Assembly: GCA_032164295.1 (NCBI GenBank)
Contig: JAJHTX010000008.1
Span: 1,736,001 to 1,800,000, forward strand
DNA length: 64,000 nt
Direction: 5' to 3'
Source of the DNA: Inonotus obliquus
Lineage: Eukaryota; Basidiomycota; Agaricomycetes; Hymenochaetales; Hymenochaetaceae
Under the pieces are notes generated by a model. It saw nothing but the letters and a program-made list of their open reading frames with translations. It did no database searches and was not told the DNA's origin. Numbering within the stretch: position 1 is the stretch's first letter; every line of letters begins with the position of its first letter. Of this stretch, positions 23,897 to 35,285 are shown piece after piece. A program made the translations under genes and the position numbers.

Positions 23897-26800
23897 ATGG
23901 ACGGCACGTTGATGAAAGCCAACGGAAGTGAAGGTGCGGGAGGAGCGCCTGTACCTCACAGGATACGAACGTCTGTGTTACGCGGAGGTGGTCGAGGCGG
24001 GCCAAACAATTCGTATAATTCACATCCGCATCCACATGGCTCAAATAATACCCACGTACACTCGAAGAATAAGACGTGGGTAAGCGATGCGAGGAAGTCG
24101 GCGTCGCCCGCTCCAGAGGGGAAATGGGAGCGAGGGAGGGGCTTTGGAGGTGGTGGGAGAGGGAGAGGGAGAGGTGCTTCGCATGGGGTTAATGGACATT
24201 TGTATTCAAACTCGAACTCGAACTCAGTGTTTGGTTCCTCGGGGATGAACGCGACGAATGTTAAGGAAGAAGAGTACGATGATGCGTCTGTTACTGTTGC
24301 TGGGCCATCTCGTCGCACTACGCCCGCTACCTTCACTCCTCCCCCTCCTTCTTCCGGAAATGGGTCTGGAAAGACTTGGGAAGAGGTGTGTCTACATATC
24401 ATCCTGTGTGAAGGGAGACGTTTCTAATTGGGCTTAATATCATTTTTGCGTCTTTTTTCGACTCGGTTCGTTGTGTTTCCTCCTTTGACGCCATCAGTTG
24501 GTGAAAGCGCGCGAAGTGGAACGTGCACGAGCTATACGCGAAGGCAAGATGGACGACCCGACGAAACCCAAACGACTCGAGGAAGCTATCACTATGGTTG
24601 GGACGTGTCATGATATGTGTCCCGAGTTCGAGCGCTATCGACGAGAACGGGAGAATAATTTGGATAAATGGGAATGCGTGCGTCATTTGACCCCTTCTGT
24701 TCACGTTGACTTAAGCTGCACTTACCTGTTGCTTTTCTGCTTCCTGCCTTTCTGGGTGGCTTGTGTTTGGCCGGCTTAGATTATTGGACCAGATGGGAAA
24801 CCGACAAAGAAGGTTGACCATGAGCGTGCGGTCAAAATATACGAGCGTGGTCAGGGTGACAAGGTTATCCCGTCAGATTTACGGCCTGCTCCCGTCTTGA
24901 CGGCATGTATTCTAAGCACACCTCTATTTGCCTAATTTACACTGATGTTCGGTATTTTAGAGGACTCTTGACTACCTCTTTCATGATCTCATCCCAAGAG
25001 GTGGCTTTGCAGAAACTCAAGCCTTTGTCCGCGATCGCTCGCGTGCTGTACGGAATGACTTCACGATCCAGCAAGATCGTGGACCGACAGCTATCGAGTG
25101 TCACGAGCGATGTTCACGATTTCATATACTTTCGCTGCATCTAATGTACGACGTGCCGAAATTTGACCGGTCCTTGGAGATCCAGCAACTTATGAACGGT
25201 AAGTCCACGACAATCCGACTACTTCAATAACGCGATTTTAACAATCGTGGAAGCTCTTTTGTCTTTGAAAGAATTCTACGATGATCAAAGAGGAATCTAT
25301 GAATCACCTAATGAATTGGAAATGCGTATATACCACCGACTTGGCCTCATACGCGATCAGCAGGAACGAAACGACCGCCCTCCTCCGCATATCGCCTCCG
25401 ACCCCGTATTTCAGCTTATTACTCGATTTCGCAGTGAAGTCCAAGAGGCGAGCAAGCCGATTACGAAAACGTCGAAATTAAAGGTTAGCCCCGCCGCGAT
25501 GAAGTCATTCGGAGAACTCGCGGGTGTCCTACGGGAACGACAGAATATCGTCATGATTTATCTTACTGCTTGCTTTCTGGAGCATATTTTCGGGAGAGAT
25601 ACCATTGAGGATATCGAGAGTATCAAGGGGCCGCTGTCAATTCAGGAAGTCATTGATGGTTACAGTGAGTCGGAAGAAGGGGTCTACGTTGAGGAGATGG
25701 ATGATATCTCGGATGCTGATGTGGACGGGGAGATAGCAACAGAGCAGGATGAGATTGGTGCATTCATAGAAGACGACGAGGATGCTGTGGATGCTGCCGA
25801 AGAAACGGATGTTTCCCAGACGGACGGCGGTATCTCACAGCCTCATGAGCCAGGAATGTTTCAATCCAAGTCTGCTCCAGGTAATTGTTCAGTATATGAT
25901 TTCTTTCGGGAGTTCCTGATCTAACAACGGCGGTAGAGTTTCCATCATCATCATCATCTCCCTTCGCAGGTCCGAAACCCCAATCGTCCTTTTCACCTGT
26001 CCCTCCAAGCGACTCAGTCTTTGGCAAAATCGTCGGTTCCTCGTCAACACCATCCGTCTTTGGAACTGCGTTCAATGCATTCAACTCCAAACCAAACGTG
26101 TTTGGAGGCTCTGTTTTCGGCATTCCCTCTGCAACCAGCACCCCTGCACCACCAAAGATTGTCGAACCACCAAAAGAAACTGTGTCGGTGTTTCCGACTC
26201 AACCTTCTCTCCCCGTTCCACCCTCCTCCTCTACTTCAACTTCATCCTCGGCGTCTACTAACCTGCAAGAGACAGAGCCACGACGAAGTCTTGCAGATGC
26301 AGCCCCTCTTCTATCTGGAGGCGAAGAGGACCGTGTACAGTCGTTCGAAGCCGTCCAAACGCCCAAACCTCCAGCTCCTTTCCCAATCTCACAAAGCGCT
26401 CCATCACTAAATCCATTCGCTCCAAGTTTCGAACCTCACCAAATCAGACCATCACAAACTTCCTCATTCTATCCAACTGCTTCAAGGTCTACTTTACCTC
26501 CCTTGAAGACAGATTCTCCGTTAGGTAGGATAGTAGATCCTTCTCGTGGGTTCATTACCCCCGTTGATTCACCATCCACCTCCTTCCTCTCACCTCCCAA
26601 ACCTACGACCAGGTCTACTTTAACCCTGGATACCGGCGCTGCTCTGGAACAGCACGGAGAATCTAGTAAATCTTTCGGTAGGTCCCCTGCGATCGATTCG
26701 CCGATTGCGCCTCCACCTTTAGGGCGGCGAGCGCCAATTTCCTTGCCTGGGACACCTACGGCAACTGTTCCGTCCTCTTCGATCCCCCCTGTCGAGTTTA

Positions 26801-29227
26801 CCACCCCTTCTACCCCTTACTCTTACCCAGAACTACTTGTTAAAACATCTTTGACGACTACCAGTACACCAAGTCCGATACCCTCGTCCAGCTCTCGTGT
26901 TGCAGAAGAAACTGCTGCTTCTCCTGGTCCTGGCCAACCACCTTCTTCGACGCCCGTTACTAATGGGAAGAGTCCAAAGAACCCACCTCCGTCTCCGGAG
27001 ACGAAGAAGCGGCTCCGAGAACAGGCGATGGCGTTCAGGCGAAGACATGGCCTTGTGCCAGAGGTGTACAGAAGATGGAAGCAAAAGATGCTGATTACGA
27101 GGGAATGGAAGGAGGCATGCAAGAGGAGTGAGGAATATAAGCAAAGACGACTCCACGAGAGTTCTACGAATGGATCGATAAGCTCTCTAGGCTCTATGCC
27201 TTCGTCTTCGTCCTTCAAGCGACAGCGAAGCGAAACAGAACTTGTAACCGAGCAACCAAAAAGGCCTCGACGGAGCCTACATAGGTTGACGGACCCGTTC
27301 GAGCGACGGACAGACGAAGAGCTCGCGGAGACTCTCATGAAGGTGCGATATATGTCGTCTCGAAGTGGACAAAGATATTGAAGAATGAAAAAAAAAACAG
27401 AACCGTGAGAAAATAGAGCGAAGATGGGCGAAGGGCCAGTTTGTCAAAGCTATACAAACGCATATTCGATCGAGGGTTGACGAGATCCCCTCATATTGGG
27501 CGACGTGGTTGTGTCTGAACACGAGCAACGACAAGACGGCGATCTGGTTGGAGAAGAAGTTCGATGTACCGCAGTCAGGGACTTGGGCATCCGAGGCAGT
27601 ATTCTCTATTCCGATATCGACTGAGCCGTCAACTCCTGTATTCCCTGGGCTGATTGTCTTTGAGTGCACACCACTTGATGAGGTCGACGATGAGATTGAG
27701 AAGTGCGTAAATCTGTATCTTTTTAGTATACTGCGAGGGATGCTAATCAGCCTATAGAAAATACCGTGTACTGGACGACTGCGCGAGGCTTAGAGATGTT
27801 GTATCGATGTTACCCGGGGATCGACATTATTGTCCCTCGCTTCTTTTCATCAACTGGGATGCTAGTCCTGGGAAGGACGTCCACTCGGACATTACAGACA
27901 TGGTACATTCTCGCATCTCGTACAAGGCATGGCCCGCTGACTTCTAAACTAGGCGTCGAAATACGTCAAAGACAGGTTAATACGTGGCGTAGCTAAAGTT
28001 ACCATGAGCTCGGACGATACCGAAGACGTCTTCAAAATGTGCTTACAGAATATTGATGCTGACTTGGAGGGAGAGTACATTACGAATCTCGATCTTTCGG
28101 GTGGGTTATATAGTTGATCTAGTGTCATCCTTTAAACTAATCGGTTTGCAAAGACTTTTACAAACACTTGAGCTCACCCTGGGAGGATGCTGTCAAAATC
28201 TGGGTGGAGGCATGTTCCTCCGATGAAGTCTGTGAGTTTCTTCTCTGCTGCAACCATCAGTGGCTATGAACCTAACGAAATTCTGTAGTCAACTGGCTAA
28301 TGTTCAGTCACGTCGTCGAGCACTTCGTAGAGAGCTTAGATAGATTGTTTCAAATCATGCTGTCAGCATGGAACAAGGAGCCTGTAGGGACGGTTCTGAT
28401 TACTATGCCATCTTTTCCGGTGGATCGAGACGAGTACGTTCTTTCTCTGCGTGTCTCTGATTCTTTCGCTAAGACGATATGATATAGATCAGTGCTGCAT
28501 ATCTCTTATGACTGGCTACGTTCTTTTCACTCCGTAGAAGATGGTGCGTTCAAATTTAACCCCTCGTTTATCAGCATTAGACCTGACACGACAATGACTT
28601 GTAGCCCATGACCCATTCCTCTTCTTCACCGATCTCCGACGCATCGCATTCTCCTATGGTCAGCAGTTCGCGAAAGGCTCGCCCCAACAACGGCCTGTCC
28701 TACATACAACTCTGGAACAAATTTCGTTGCAGTGTGGAGATGCTTTGGAAGAGTCGCAAGAACGATTGCGAGCTGTTGTTAAAACTTTGCCTCGTCCATC
28801 TCCGAAAAGGAAAGCAAATGGTACTTCTGTTAATGGGAGGTCGCCGGGTGAATCCGTTTCACAGGCTTCTAGGTACTTTTCTCCCTTATCCTACAATTTA
28901 CCCCCCCAAAAAATAAACTGATGACCCCTATTTATTAGTCCTTCACCATCCGGGCCCAAACGCGCGCGTCTCTCCGAATCCTTTGATTCCCTTCCCGATT
29001 CCATCTATACTGAAACTGGAGACCAAACCCTCAGTCAAGAAACAACGACATACCAATACGAATCCCTTATTTCTCCTTCGTCTCCTACTGCGAGTGTTGC
29101 CACGTCAGTTGCTACTTCTGTGGGCAACTCGTCGTTATCGGCTAGTGTTTCTGCGAAGATGTTACGTGAACTTTCGAGGGATGTGTTGAAGAAGTATGGG
29201 AAGACGAAGAGACAGAGTATTGGTTGA
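23897..29227 (+). CDS. SAC3: Sac3/GANP mRNA-export scaffold of the TREX-2 complex
   Basis: Sac3 is the scaffold of TREX-2, linking transcription and mRNA export at the nuclear pore basket. The start is MDGTLMKANGSEG (23897), with an RGG-type Gly/Arg-rich N-terminus (GRGFGGGGRGRGRG). The SAC3 domain begins at EAITMVGTCHDMCPEFERYRR (near 24580-24650), contains the diagnostic CxDMCPExE, and continues through RTLDYLF, RAVRNDFTIQQ and HERCSRFHILSLHLM to about 25700. An acidic linker is followed by an FG-containing Ser/Pro-rich region (VFGTAFNAFNSK, VFGGSVFG near 26050-26120) that may contact nucleoporins. Later comes a charged helix (KKRLREQAMAFRRRHG) and the conserved C-terminal region (ERRWAKGQFVKAIQ; FINWDASPGKDVHSDI) of GANP-type proteins. 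Many short introns; length is roughly 1,500 residues. The stop at 29225 converges on OMA1. Confidence 0.92.
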
Positions 29228-29691
29228 TGACGAGTAGATGACTCTTGGTCTGCTTGTCACTCTGGCTTCATGGTTGTTTTTGGATGGATGATGGAGTCAG
29301 CAATTTTACATATTGTAGATTCATACTTACCACAGGTACATAATCCGCTGCATCTTCGTTTTTTTCTTTCTTGTTTGGATCTTCTTTTTGTTATTTATCG
29401 TGATGTTGTCATTTTTGGTTTTGCATACGTACATCCACCTGCCATTGTTAATACTACTCAAAGACGCACAATTGCAATAACCACCATCTCTGTTGCATAT
29501 ACATACATATTTGTACATTCAATATTTCGACTTTTGTGTGATTGTATTGATCCTCCGAGTCTGAATGCATTTCGGAATTGTGGATGAGCAGGAAACTAGC
29601 GTTACAAGTCAACGTAGAACCTCATCCAACTATAACCAGCACGCCTACTACGAACCCATAATGGTTCAACAACCAGTCCAAATACCCTTCC
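29228..29691. other. Convergent 3' spacer
   Basis: 464 bp between the SAC3 and OMA1 stops, T-rich with poly(T) and ATACATACAT tracts. No gene. Confidence 0.45.
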
Positions 29692-31579
29692 TCACTCTTC
29701 CCTATTCTCTTCCTTCTCTACCTCCCTTTCTTGCTCACTTCTAACACTCTCCGCCATAGCACGAAAAGCATCAAACTCATCTTCTAATTGCGCACATGCG
29801 CTACTTCCTGCTCGGATGGCGTATGCTTCTGGTAAGGAATCGCTAAGGAACTAGAAAAATGAGAAGGGGTAAAGAAGGTAGTGTAAGCGTAAGTTGTTGG
29901 TACTGGCGTTGTGGAGGAGGGGAGGGAGAGGACAGGATAGGGATTGGTGTTGATATTGATGTGACGACGAACCTTCATACGCTGTATGCCTGATGGATGT
30001 GTTTGTAAGAATGTTAGGTCTATTCGTGAACTGTGTTGGCTTTCGAGTTTTGACATTCGAGTTTGCATTCTAAATTAGAAGAAAGGTTGGAGGAGAGAAT
30101 GGTAATTAATAATAAGACATGCCACGAGGAAAGAAAGAAAGAGTTGGATGGAAAGACGTACGAAACGGCACCGCGAGGGTCAAAGCAAGCTCGTGAAGCT
30201 AGTTGGAGACCGATCTTATCCGCTATTAGCCGTTAGAAAGAAACCAGAGTGAGAATACAGACACAGCAATGAAATGAGAGGAGGAACAGAATAATCGTAC
30301 CTTCAAGTTCCATAGTTCTGGAATTGGGTAGACGGTAAAGGAACTCAACGAGGACAGATTCAAATCCAAAGCTTAGACCGAGGATATCTAGGATAAACAA
30401 GATGGCGTCGAAAAATTGTGTCGATGATAATTTTTCGGAGAGGTGACGTGCGACTGGTATAGATATAGTACTCAGATGGGTAGAGTTGGCGTATCAGGCA
30501 AAGGGCTGACCTACGTGTGCGATTTCTAATGGACGCATAAGAGATCAGTCCACTTATGATGACAACGTGACTTGAATGAAAGCTTACCATGGCTCAAGAC
30601 CGCTGCAAGACCGTCGATATCGCGTGCAACGGGAAGTATACCAGTGAACACGATAATGTTTGCTTCAAGCAAATATGTTTATATCAACAGAGTAAGAAGA
30701 TACACGACGATACATACCATTCGCGACCATCGCATTTACAACAGTATCATCGTCCACGACAATCAAGTTCCATCTACGTCGTTTACCACCACTGAAATTG
30801 TCGACACTACTCGGTTCATCCGAAGACCAGTTCATTTCCAGCTTGTCTGAGTCGGGATTCCATACACCTTCCTCAGAATTAGGGGCCTTCTTGATAAGCG
30901 TCTCAGGTAATACTACGGAAAGTGTTCCGAGGTCATTTGCGCTCAGAATCACGGATATCACATTTCGAATTTGTTTCGTTATGGGATGGTCCGATGGAAG
31001 AATACGGCCCTCATACGCTTTGAGTAACGCTTTGTATTCGTCATCCTGTACGCTAGCCTTCCGTTCTTCGGAGACAGCCATGAATCTTATGCGTCCTGTC
31101 TCTGGCACTCTCTCTAAGCTTTCACCCACAAAGATTTGCAATATGAGTCATCACAACAGGTCAAGAACGAATGAAGCTTACTGATAAACAAAGTATAAGA
31201 CTGCAAGAGCGGCAACGATGGTCGACCATCTATGTCGACGTGGGTCTATTCTTGACCAGTCCCTGGGTTTCGCACGTTTATCATGGAAGTCACTAAAGTG
31301 TCTTCGCTGGAACCGGTGGAGTGAAACCGAAGAGAGGCTCCTTTGAGATACAATAAGGTGAAGAGACGAGATGTTTCTTAATCCAGAGCCATTCAATAAG
31401 GGAATAGAGTCTTGTTGCAAGAACTGGGAGCATCTCGCACTGAGAACATGGTGTTGACGTTGTTGTGCCTTCTGAAGAACCACGATTGATGATTTACTTT
31501 CAGTCAGTTGGAAACGGCGTAAGTCATGTCGAAAGGAAGGGTATGAGAAACGAAAGATGGGGCGGAGAATGGTGGACAT
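29692..31579 (-). CDS. OMA1: Mitochondrial inner-membrane metalloprotease Oma1 (M48 family)
   Basis: Oma1 is a stress-activated zinc protease of the mitochondrial inner membrane that processes OPA1/Mgm1-type substrates and misfolded proteins. The N-terminus (31579) is Arg/Ser/Leu-rich (MSTILRPIFRFSYPSFRH), a mitochondrial presequence. A TM span (STIVAALAVLYFVYQ) follows near 31180-31230. The catalytic part reads KRRRWNLIVVDDDTV, NIIVFTGILPVARD, DGLAAVLSH, then EIAHV from a 15-nt exon at 30511-30525, giving HEIAH, then VARHLSEKLS. The distal ligand region TMELEADKIGLQLAS and the THPS motif FLQTHPSGIQRMK follow. All are diagnostic of M48C Oma1. The last exon ends with an acidic helix at stop 29692. 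Introns are short and frequent (at least six). Confidence 0.93.
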
Positions 31580-31661
31580 GATGGTTGAATTCACGTTTAG
31601 GTCCCAGACAGACCAGACGCGTTCGTTTCACGTGATGTAATTTCAGTTTGACTTGCAGTTG

Positions 31662-32224
31662 CACGGCGGGCAAAATAGGATATCAGCGGGCATTAAATTT
31701 AAAGAATTTTTCTCGCAATTATTTTAAATATCAGTAAGCATATCGACCTCGCCGATATTATTTATATGAACCACGTGCCCATATTTTGGATATCGATAAG
31801 GATATCGATTGGGCTGATATTTTAAATTCCCTTCTGTTCTTATGCATATCTTCCTGGAAGATATCCTAAACATCTACTTTAAATATCGGTAAGTATATCA
31901 ATCCCGCCGGTATTATAAATACATATAAATCACGTGCTGATATGCTTGCCGATATTTAAAATTTCGGCAAAAAAATAATTTTAAATACCGCACCCACTGA
32001 TATTCTACAGGTGGGTACATTAAGTCTTCGGCCCCTCTGTTTTAGGAAGGTGGATTTGCATACTTTATATGGCAATTTAAGCGTCGGGTAGCACCCTGGT
32101 AACCTGTTCATGTCGGCAAGGTCTGAGTTCGACAAGATTACTTACCCAATAAGGCATGCAAATCACCTTCCAAATTTGGGGGGGCCGAAGACTTAATGTA
32201 CCCACCTGTATTTTGCCCGCCGTG
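31662..32224. mobile_element. Non-autonomous TIR DNA transposon (MITE) disrupted by a second element
   Basis: The ends are a perfect 16-bp inverted repeat, CACGGCGGGCAAAATA at 31662-31677 and its complement at 32209-32224, flanked by a direct TTG on each side (3-bp target duplication). When the 201-bp inner insertion at 32008-32208 is ignored, the inverted repeat continues to about 29 bp (CACGGCGGGCAAAATAG, then ATATCAG and GGG). The interior is AT-rich, with two diverged direct copies of a unit containing AAATATCrGTAAG and CACGTG (about 31723-31786 and 31878-31945). There is no coding capacity. The CAC terminus with 3-bp duplication resembles CACTA/EnSpm-type elements, which is inference. 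Confidence 0.85.
32008..32208. mobile_element. 201-bp MITE nested in the right end of the larger element, TA target duplication
   Basis: Long terminal inverted repeats: CAGGTGGGTACATTAAG at 32008 and its complement ending at 32208, extending with a few mismatches for about 53 bp through CTTCGGCCCC and GGAAGGTG. The element is bounded by TA at 32006-32007 and TA at 32209-32210. Removing it with one TA restores the outer element's terminus. TA duplication and CAGG ends fit a Tc1/mariner-type MITE. The 95-bp centre has tRNA-like box fragments (TAGC..CTGG, GTTCGA) but no foldable tRNA. Confidence 0.85.
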
Positions 32225-32369
32225 TTGACTATCGTTAATATTATTAATATTATTATAATATTGTTGACTCAAGAGCTCGCGCCTACCACTATCCATCATC
32301 TCACCTTTTGTGAAGCGAAAAAATAAGATAATATTCAACTCGATCTATCCATATATTTCTCTCATTGTC

Positions 32370-34030
32370 ATGGACAAATGCCATAGAATCGGGGAGAAAC
32401 TTTGCGAGCCTAACATATCGAAGTGCGGTGGTATACTTGAATCCGAGGCATTCTCCTCTCTCGAACAGGCTGCAGCGGCAGTATGGGCGCTGGTCGAGGA
32501 CAGGCTGGACCGAACAGCTCTGTTATTTTCTAAGTGGTGAGCTGGACAATGCATCTATAATCCCTTGTTATGCACACCGTCTTGAGCAGCGAAAACTCTC
32601 ATGATGACGTCGTGAATCACCTCAAATCCATGCGGAATCGTATTCCTCCTCTCTCAATCCATTCCGTAGGCTCAAAGCGTTCGCGGCGACGGTGCTCGAC
32701 AGATTAAATCAGTTTGAGAAGAAACTCGAGGAGTTCCAGAATCAGATCTCCTACACTGCTTTGAACTATGGGCTAAATCTACTCCCGGACGAGGTACTTG
32801 CTGAGATGTTCGTCCTTGCCGCGACAACACTGGAGGAGAAAGTGGCCCTATCGCTGGTTAGCAAGAGATTCAGGAGTGTCATGATGTCGATGCGGAGAAT
32901 GTGGGATGGATATCGCATCGACTCATCCCAGTTACCAGAACAGATCATTGCAATTGCTGAGGGGAATGGGTCCATTCCGCTGAGGGCTTGCCTCCGTCCC
33001 AAGTCCCCGCTACCCTCCGTGAAATGTATTCTATCCCTCAGACCTGGGGAGCTGGAGCTAGCTTCTTTCAACAAATCAGCCTGGGAAAAACTTGAGCCTA
33101 TTCTGGTCGGCGAGACCACGCAGAATCTCCGTAGTTTGGTGATACGAGGCACCTACTACTTACCCATTATTCTCGAAGAAAGCAAATTTCCGCAACTGCA
33201 AAGCCTAGAGGCCTACTTCGTCCCGGAAGCCGCACCCTGGAGGAACCTGGTTCGGTGCAAATTGGACTTGCACTTTATCAATGACTTGCAATTGGCTTCC
33301 CTGGGGCGTTTCCTTTCAGCGGTGAAGTCACTTCAGGATCTACACCTTCACCTCGGCCTCAGACAAAGTCTGCGATGTTCCTTCGCTTCGTAGTCTAGAG
33401 ATCAATTTCATTCCTCACCCATCCCTTGCCAAACACTTTGTTCGTTTTCGATTATGTCCAGATACGAGAAACACCGTTTTTTTGTCCGAGTTGCTCGTTT
33501 TTTTTGTCCGTTTCGAAAGCACTTCAAGAGCTTTTCATATCTGTTCACAATATGATTACCGGAGGAGCCACAGCCGACGCGTTCCCGATAGTGACTATGG
33601 CTAGCGTTGTCTCGTGTGTCATTTCGGGCTGTCGGGACTGTAAAATTGGATCGAAATTGATTGCGAAGCTCCATATGCCCATCCTTCGAACACTAAAACT
33701 ACATCTGGGTCGCGTTTCAACAGTAACTCGAGAGGAACTTCGTACTTCCCTACAGTCCATGAATTTGGGGTAGGTTTTGTGAATACCGCATCCTTTGTCG
33801 CATTCCTTGACGAAATCACCCGGTTTGCTCCTCGCCACGTCGAGTCGTTCACGGTGATTGTCCGTTTTGCGTATGCCAATGTGGATTTGATACCGAACAT
33901 CATTGATGATCTGAGGTCGGTCGGACGATGCAAGGTGAAGGTTGAGATTTGTGAAAATGTAGGTAGGATGGGAGAATGGGGTATTTGGACTAGACGACGT
34001 GTTGTCTGCAAAACATTATTGAACCTATAA
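32370..34030 (+). pseudogene. F-box-like (LRR-type) gene, apparently decaying
   Basis: The main open block (about 32610-33390) contains NPFRRLKAFAATVLDRLNQFEKK, then an F-box-like core LLPDEVLAEMFVLAATTLEEKVALSLV with SKRFRSVM, and leucine-rich segments. This is the pattern of the large agaricomycete F-box families that recruit substrates to SCF ubiquitin ligases. An upstream exon from ATG 32370 (MDKCHRIGEKLCEPN) and downstream blocks (PSLRSLEINFIPHPS; LHMPILRTLKLHLG; FVNTASFVAFLDEIT) are clearly parts of the same protein. They lie in different frames with no good splice sites between, at about 32660, 33350, 33460 and 33765. Poly(T) runs near 33478 and 33506 coincide with one break. Either several poorly conserved introns exist or the gene is frameshifted. 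It sits 145 bp from the nested transposons. Confidence 0.6.
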
Positions 34031-34667
34031 TAATATCCTCACGTTGGCCTAGTGGAATCCGGATAGAACGGGACTTGGGTTTAACATTGTGATACAGGAG
34101 AGAAATACATGGCATTATGATTCCGACGAACCCGGTGGCTAAAAGATTACTATTGCCCGCCTCATAATTAACGACCTTTTTCTTTAAAAATGAAATATTT
34201 AGGATCTTGTTCGTCTGACTCGTCCCAGTTATGAAAGGTGGCTGCGGAAGGAGAACGAACGATGGTAAGAATGATTGTTCTATAGATAAAGAACGGATAA
34301 TCCCCCACAGTAGTAGTGTACATCTCAGAGGACTAGACAATGAAGTCACACGTTACTGCATCTGATGGGAGCAGTGAAATATCCAGGCGAATGTTTCCGC
34401 CCAGATGCGGTTACGACTGAAAATATCCGCGGAGCCCTGCAGGCTACGAATTCATCGTTTTGAGCTGTTTAAATCTCAGATAATATCCATCTTAGGCGCA
34501 CAAAAAATAGTTTAATAACATTGTTGAGAATTGCCAGTTGATCAAATTCGAATTCAATCGGAGACTAAATTGCTCGCGACTGCATCACGTGCACCCTTCA
34601 GACGTGTCCTCGTCGCGCTCACTCAACCCGCCTTTCCTTTGGACAAGTTCATTGACCACGAAAGACC
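34031..34667. other. Intergenic, includes KSH1 promoter
   Basis: No gene seen. The last 100 bases before the KSH1 ATG are C/T-rich with GCATCACGTGCACC, a CACGTG core at about 34586. Confidence 0.4.
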
Positions 34668-35000
34668 ATGGTAGGCCCTCTCACAATTCGTACTCAAACC
34701 GAGCTCACCTTAACCTTCTTTCTCTGCTTTTCTTGTAGTCGGCATTATTTCATTTCCCATCCCTCTTGCTCGTCATTCTCCTTCTCATCTGCTCTTGCAC
34801 ATACGTACGATCCGTTATGCCTGGCCTAATAGATAGGAACAAATCTGGGTTTCTGGGTTTCTTTTGGATGTGTGCTCGAATAGGTGAGTTTAAGTGTTCC
34901 TTTTGCTTTTTGGTGTGTGTGTTAATGATGTGTAGGGGAACGACTTTCGCCTTATGTTGCGCTGGCGTGTATTGCTATGGCTATTTCGATTATTGTTTGA
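34668..35000 (+). CDS. KSH1: Kish protein (TMEM167/KSH1), early secretory pathway membrane protein
   Basis: Kish is a conserved small membrane protein of the early Golgi required for constitutive secretion. Three exons are seen: 34668-34670 (the ATG alone), 34739-34883 and 34936-35000, totalling 213 nt for 70 residues, the normal family size. The sequence reads [56 protein letters not shown], then [13 protein letters not shown]. It has two TM spans, the DRNKxGxLG.FW.CARIGER signature between them, and the correct length. Intron 1 (34671-34738) separates the start codon from everything else. It converges on the epoxide hydrolase gene. A spurious 130-codon frame runs through the introns here. 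Confidence 0.95.
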
Positions 35001-35285
35001 TGAGAAGGGTGAGGGGACGGTGTTATGCCATTCATCGACTACCTTCAACTTCGCACTTGAACCCCGCTCGCATGCATCAATCAACGCACTTCGTGTCGTT
35101 CTCCCCACGCGGACTCTGGCACCCAGCCTGCGCCTGCTGCGGAACACTTACACTATGACCAAAACAAGACCGAAGGGTGGAACAATAGAAACTGAATTCC
35201 AAGTCAGTTTTTCTACATGCCACATCTTCCATCCCGCTACGTTGCCACCTTATGCATACAAATTACACGATTTTTTTTCGTTTAT

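Noticed and set aside
23956..24402. 148-codon minus-strand frame, Pro/Leu-rich
   Set aside because: Mirror of the Gly/Arg-rich SAC3 N-terminus.
26823..27338. 171-codon minus-strand frame
   Set aside because: Antisense shadow of the low-complexity SAC3 exon.
32060..32160. tRNA gene inside the 201-bp MITE
   Set aside because: Box A-like TAGC..CTGG, a CAT anticodon-like loop and GTTCGA are present, but acceptor and anticodon stems do not pair and the T-arm is poor. At most a tRNA-derived remnant.
34766..35158. 130-codon plus-strand frame over KSH1
   Set aside because: It reads through KSH1 intron 2 and beyond. Only its first half is real coding sequence.
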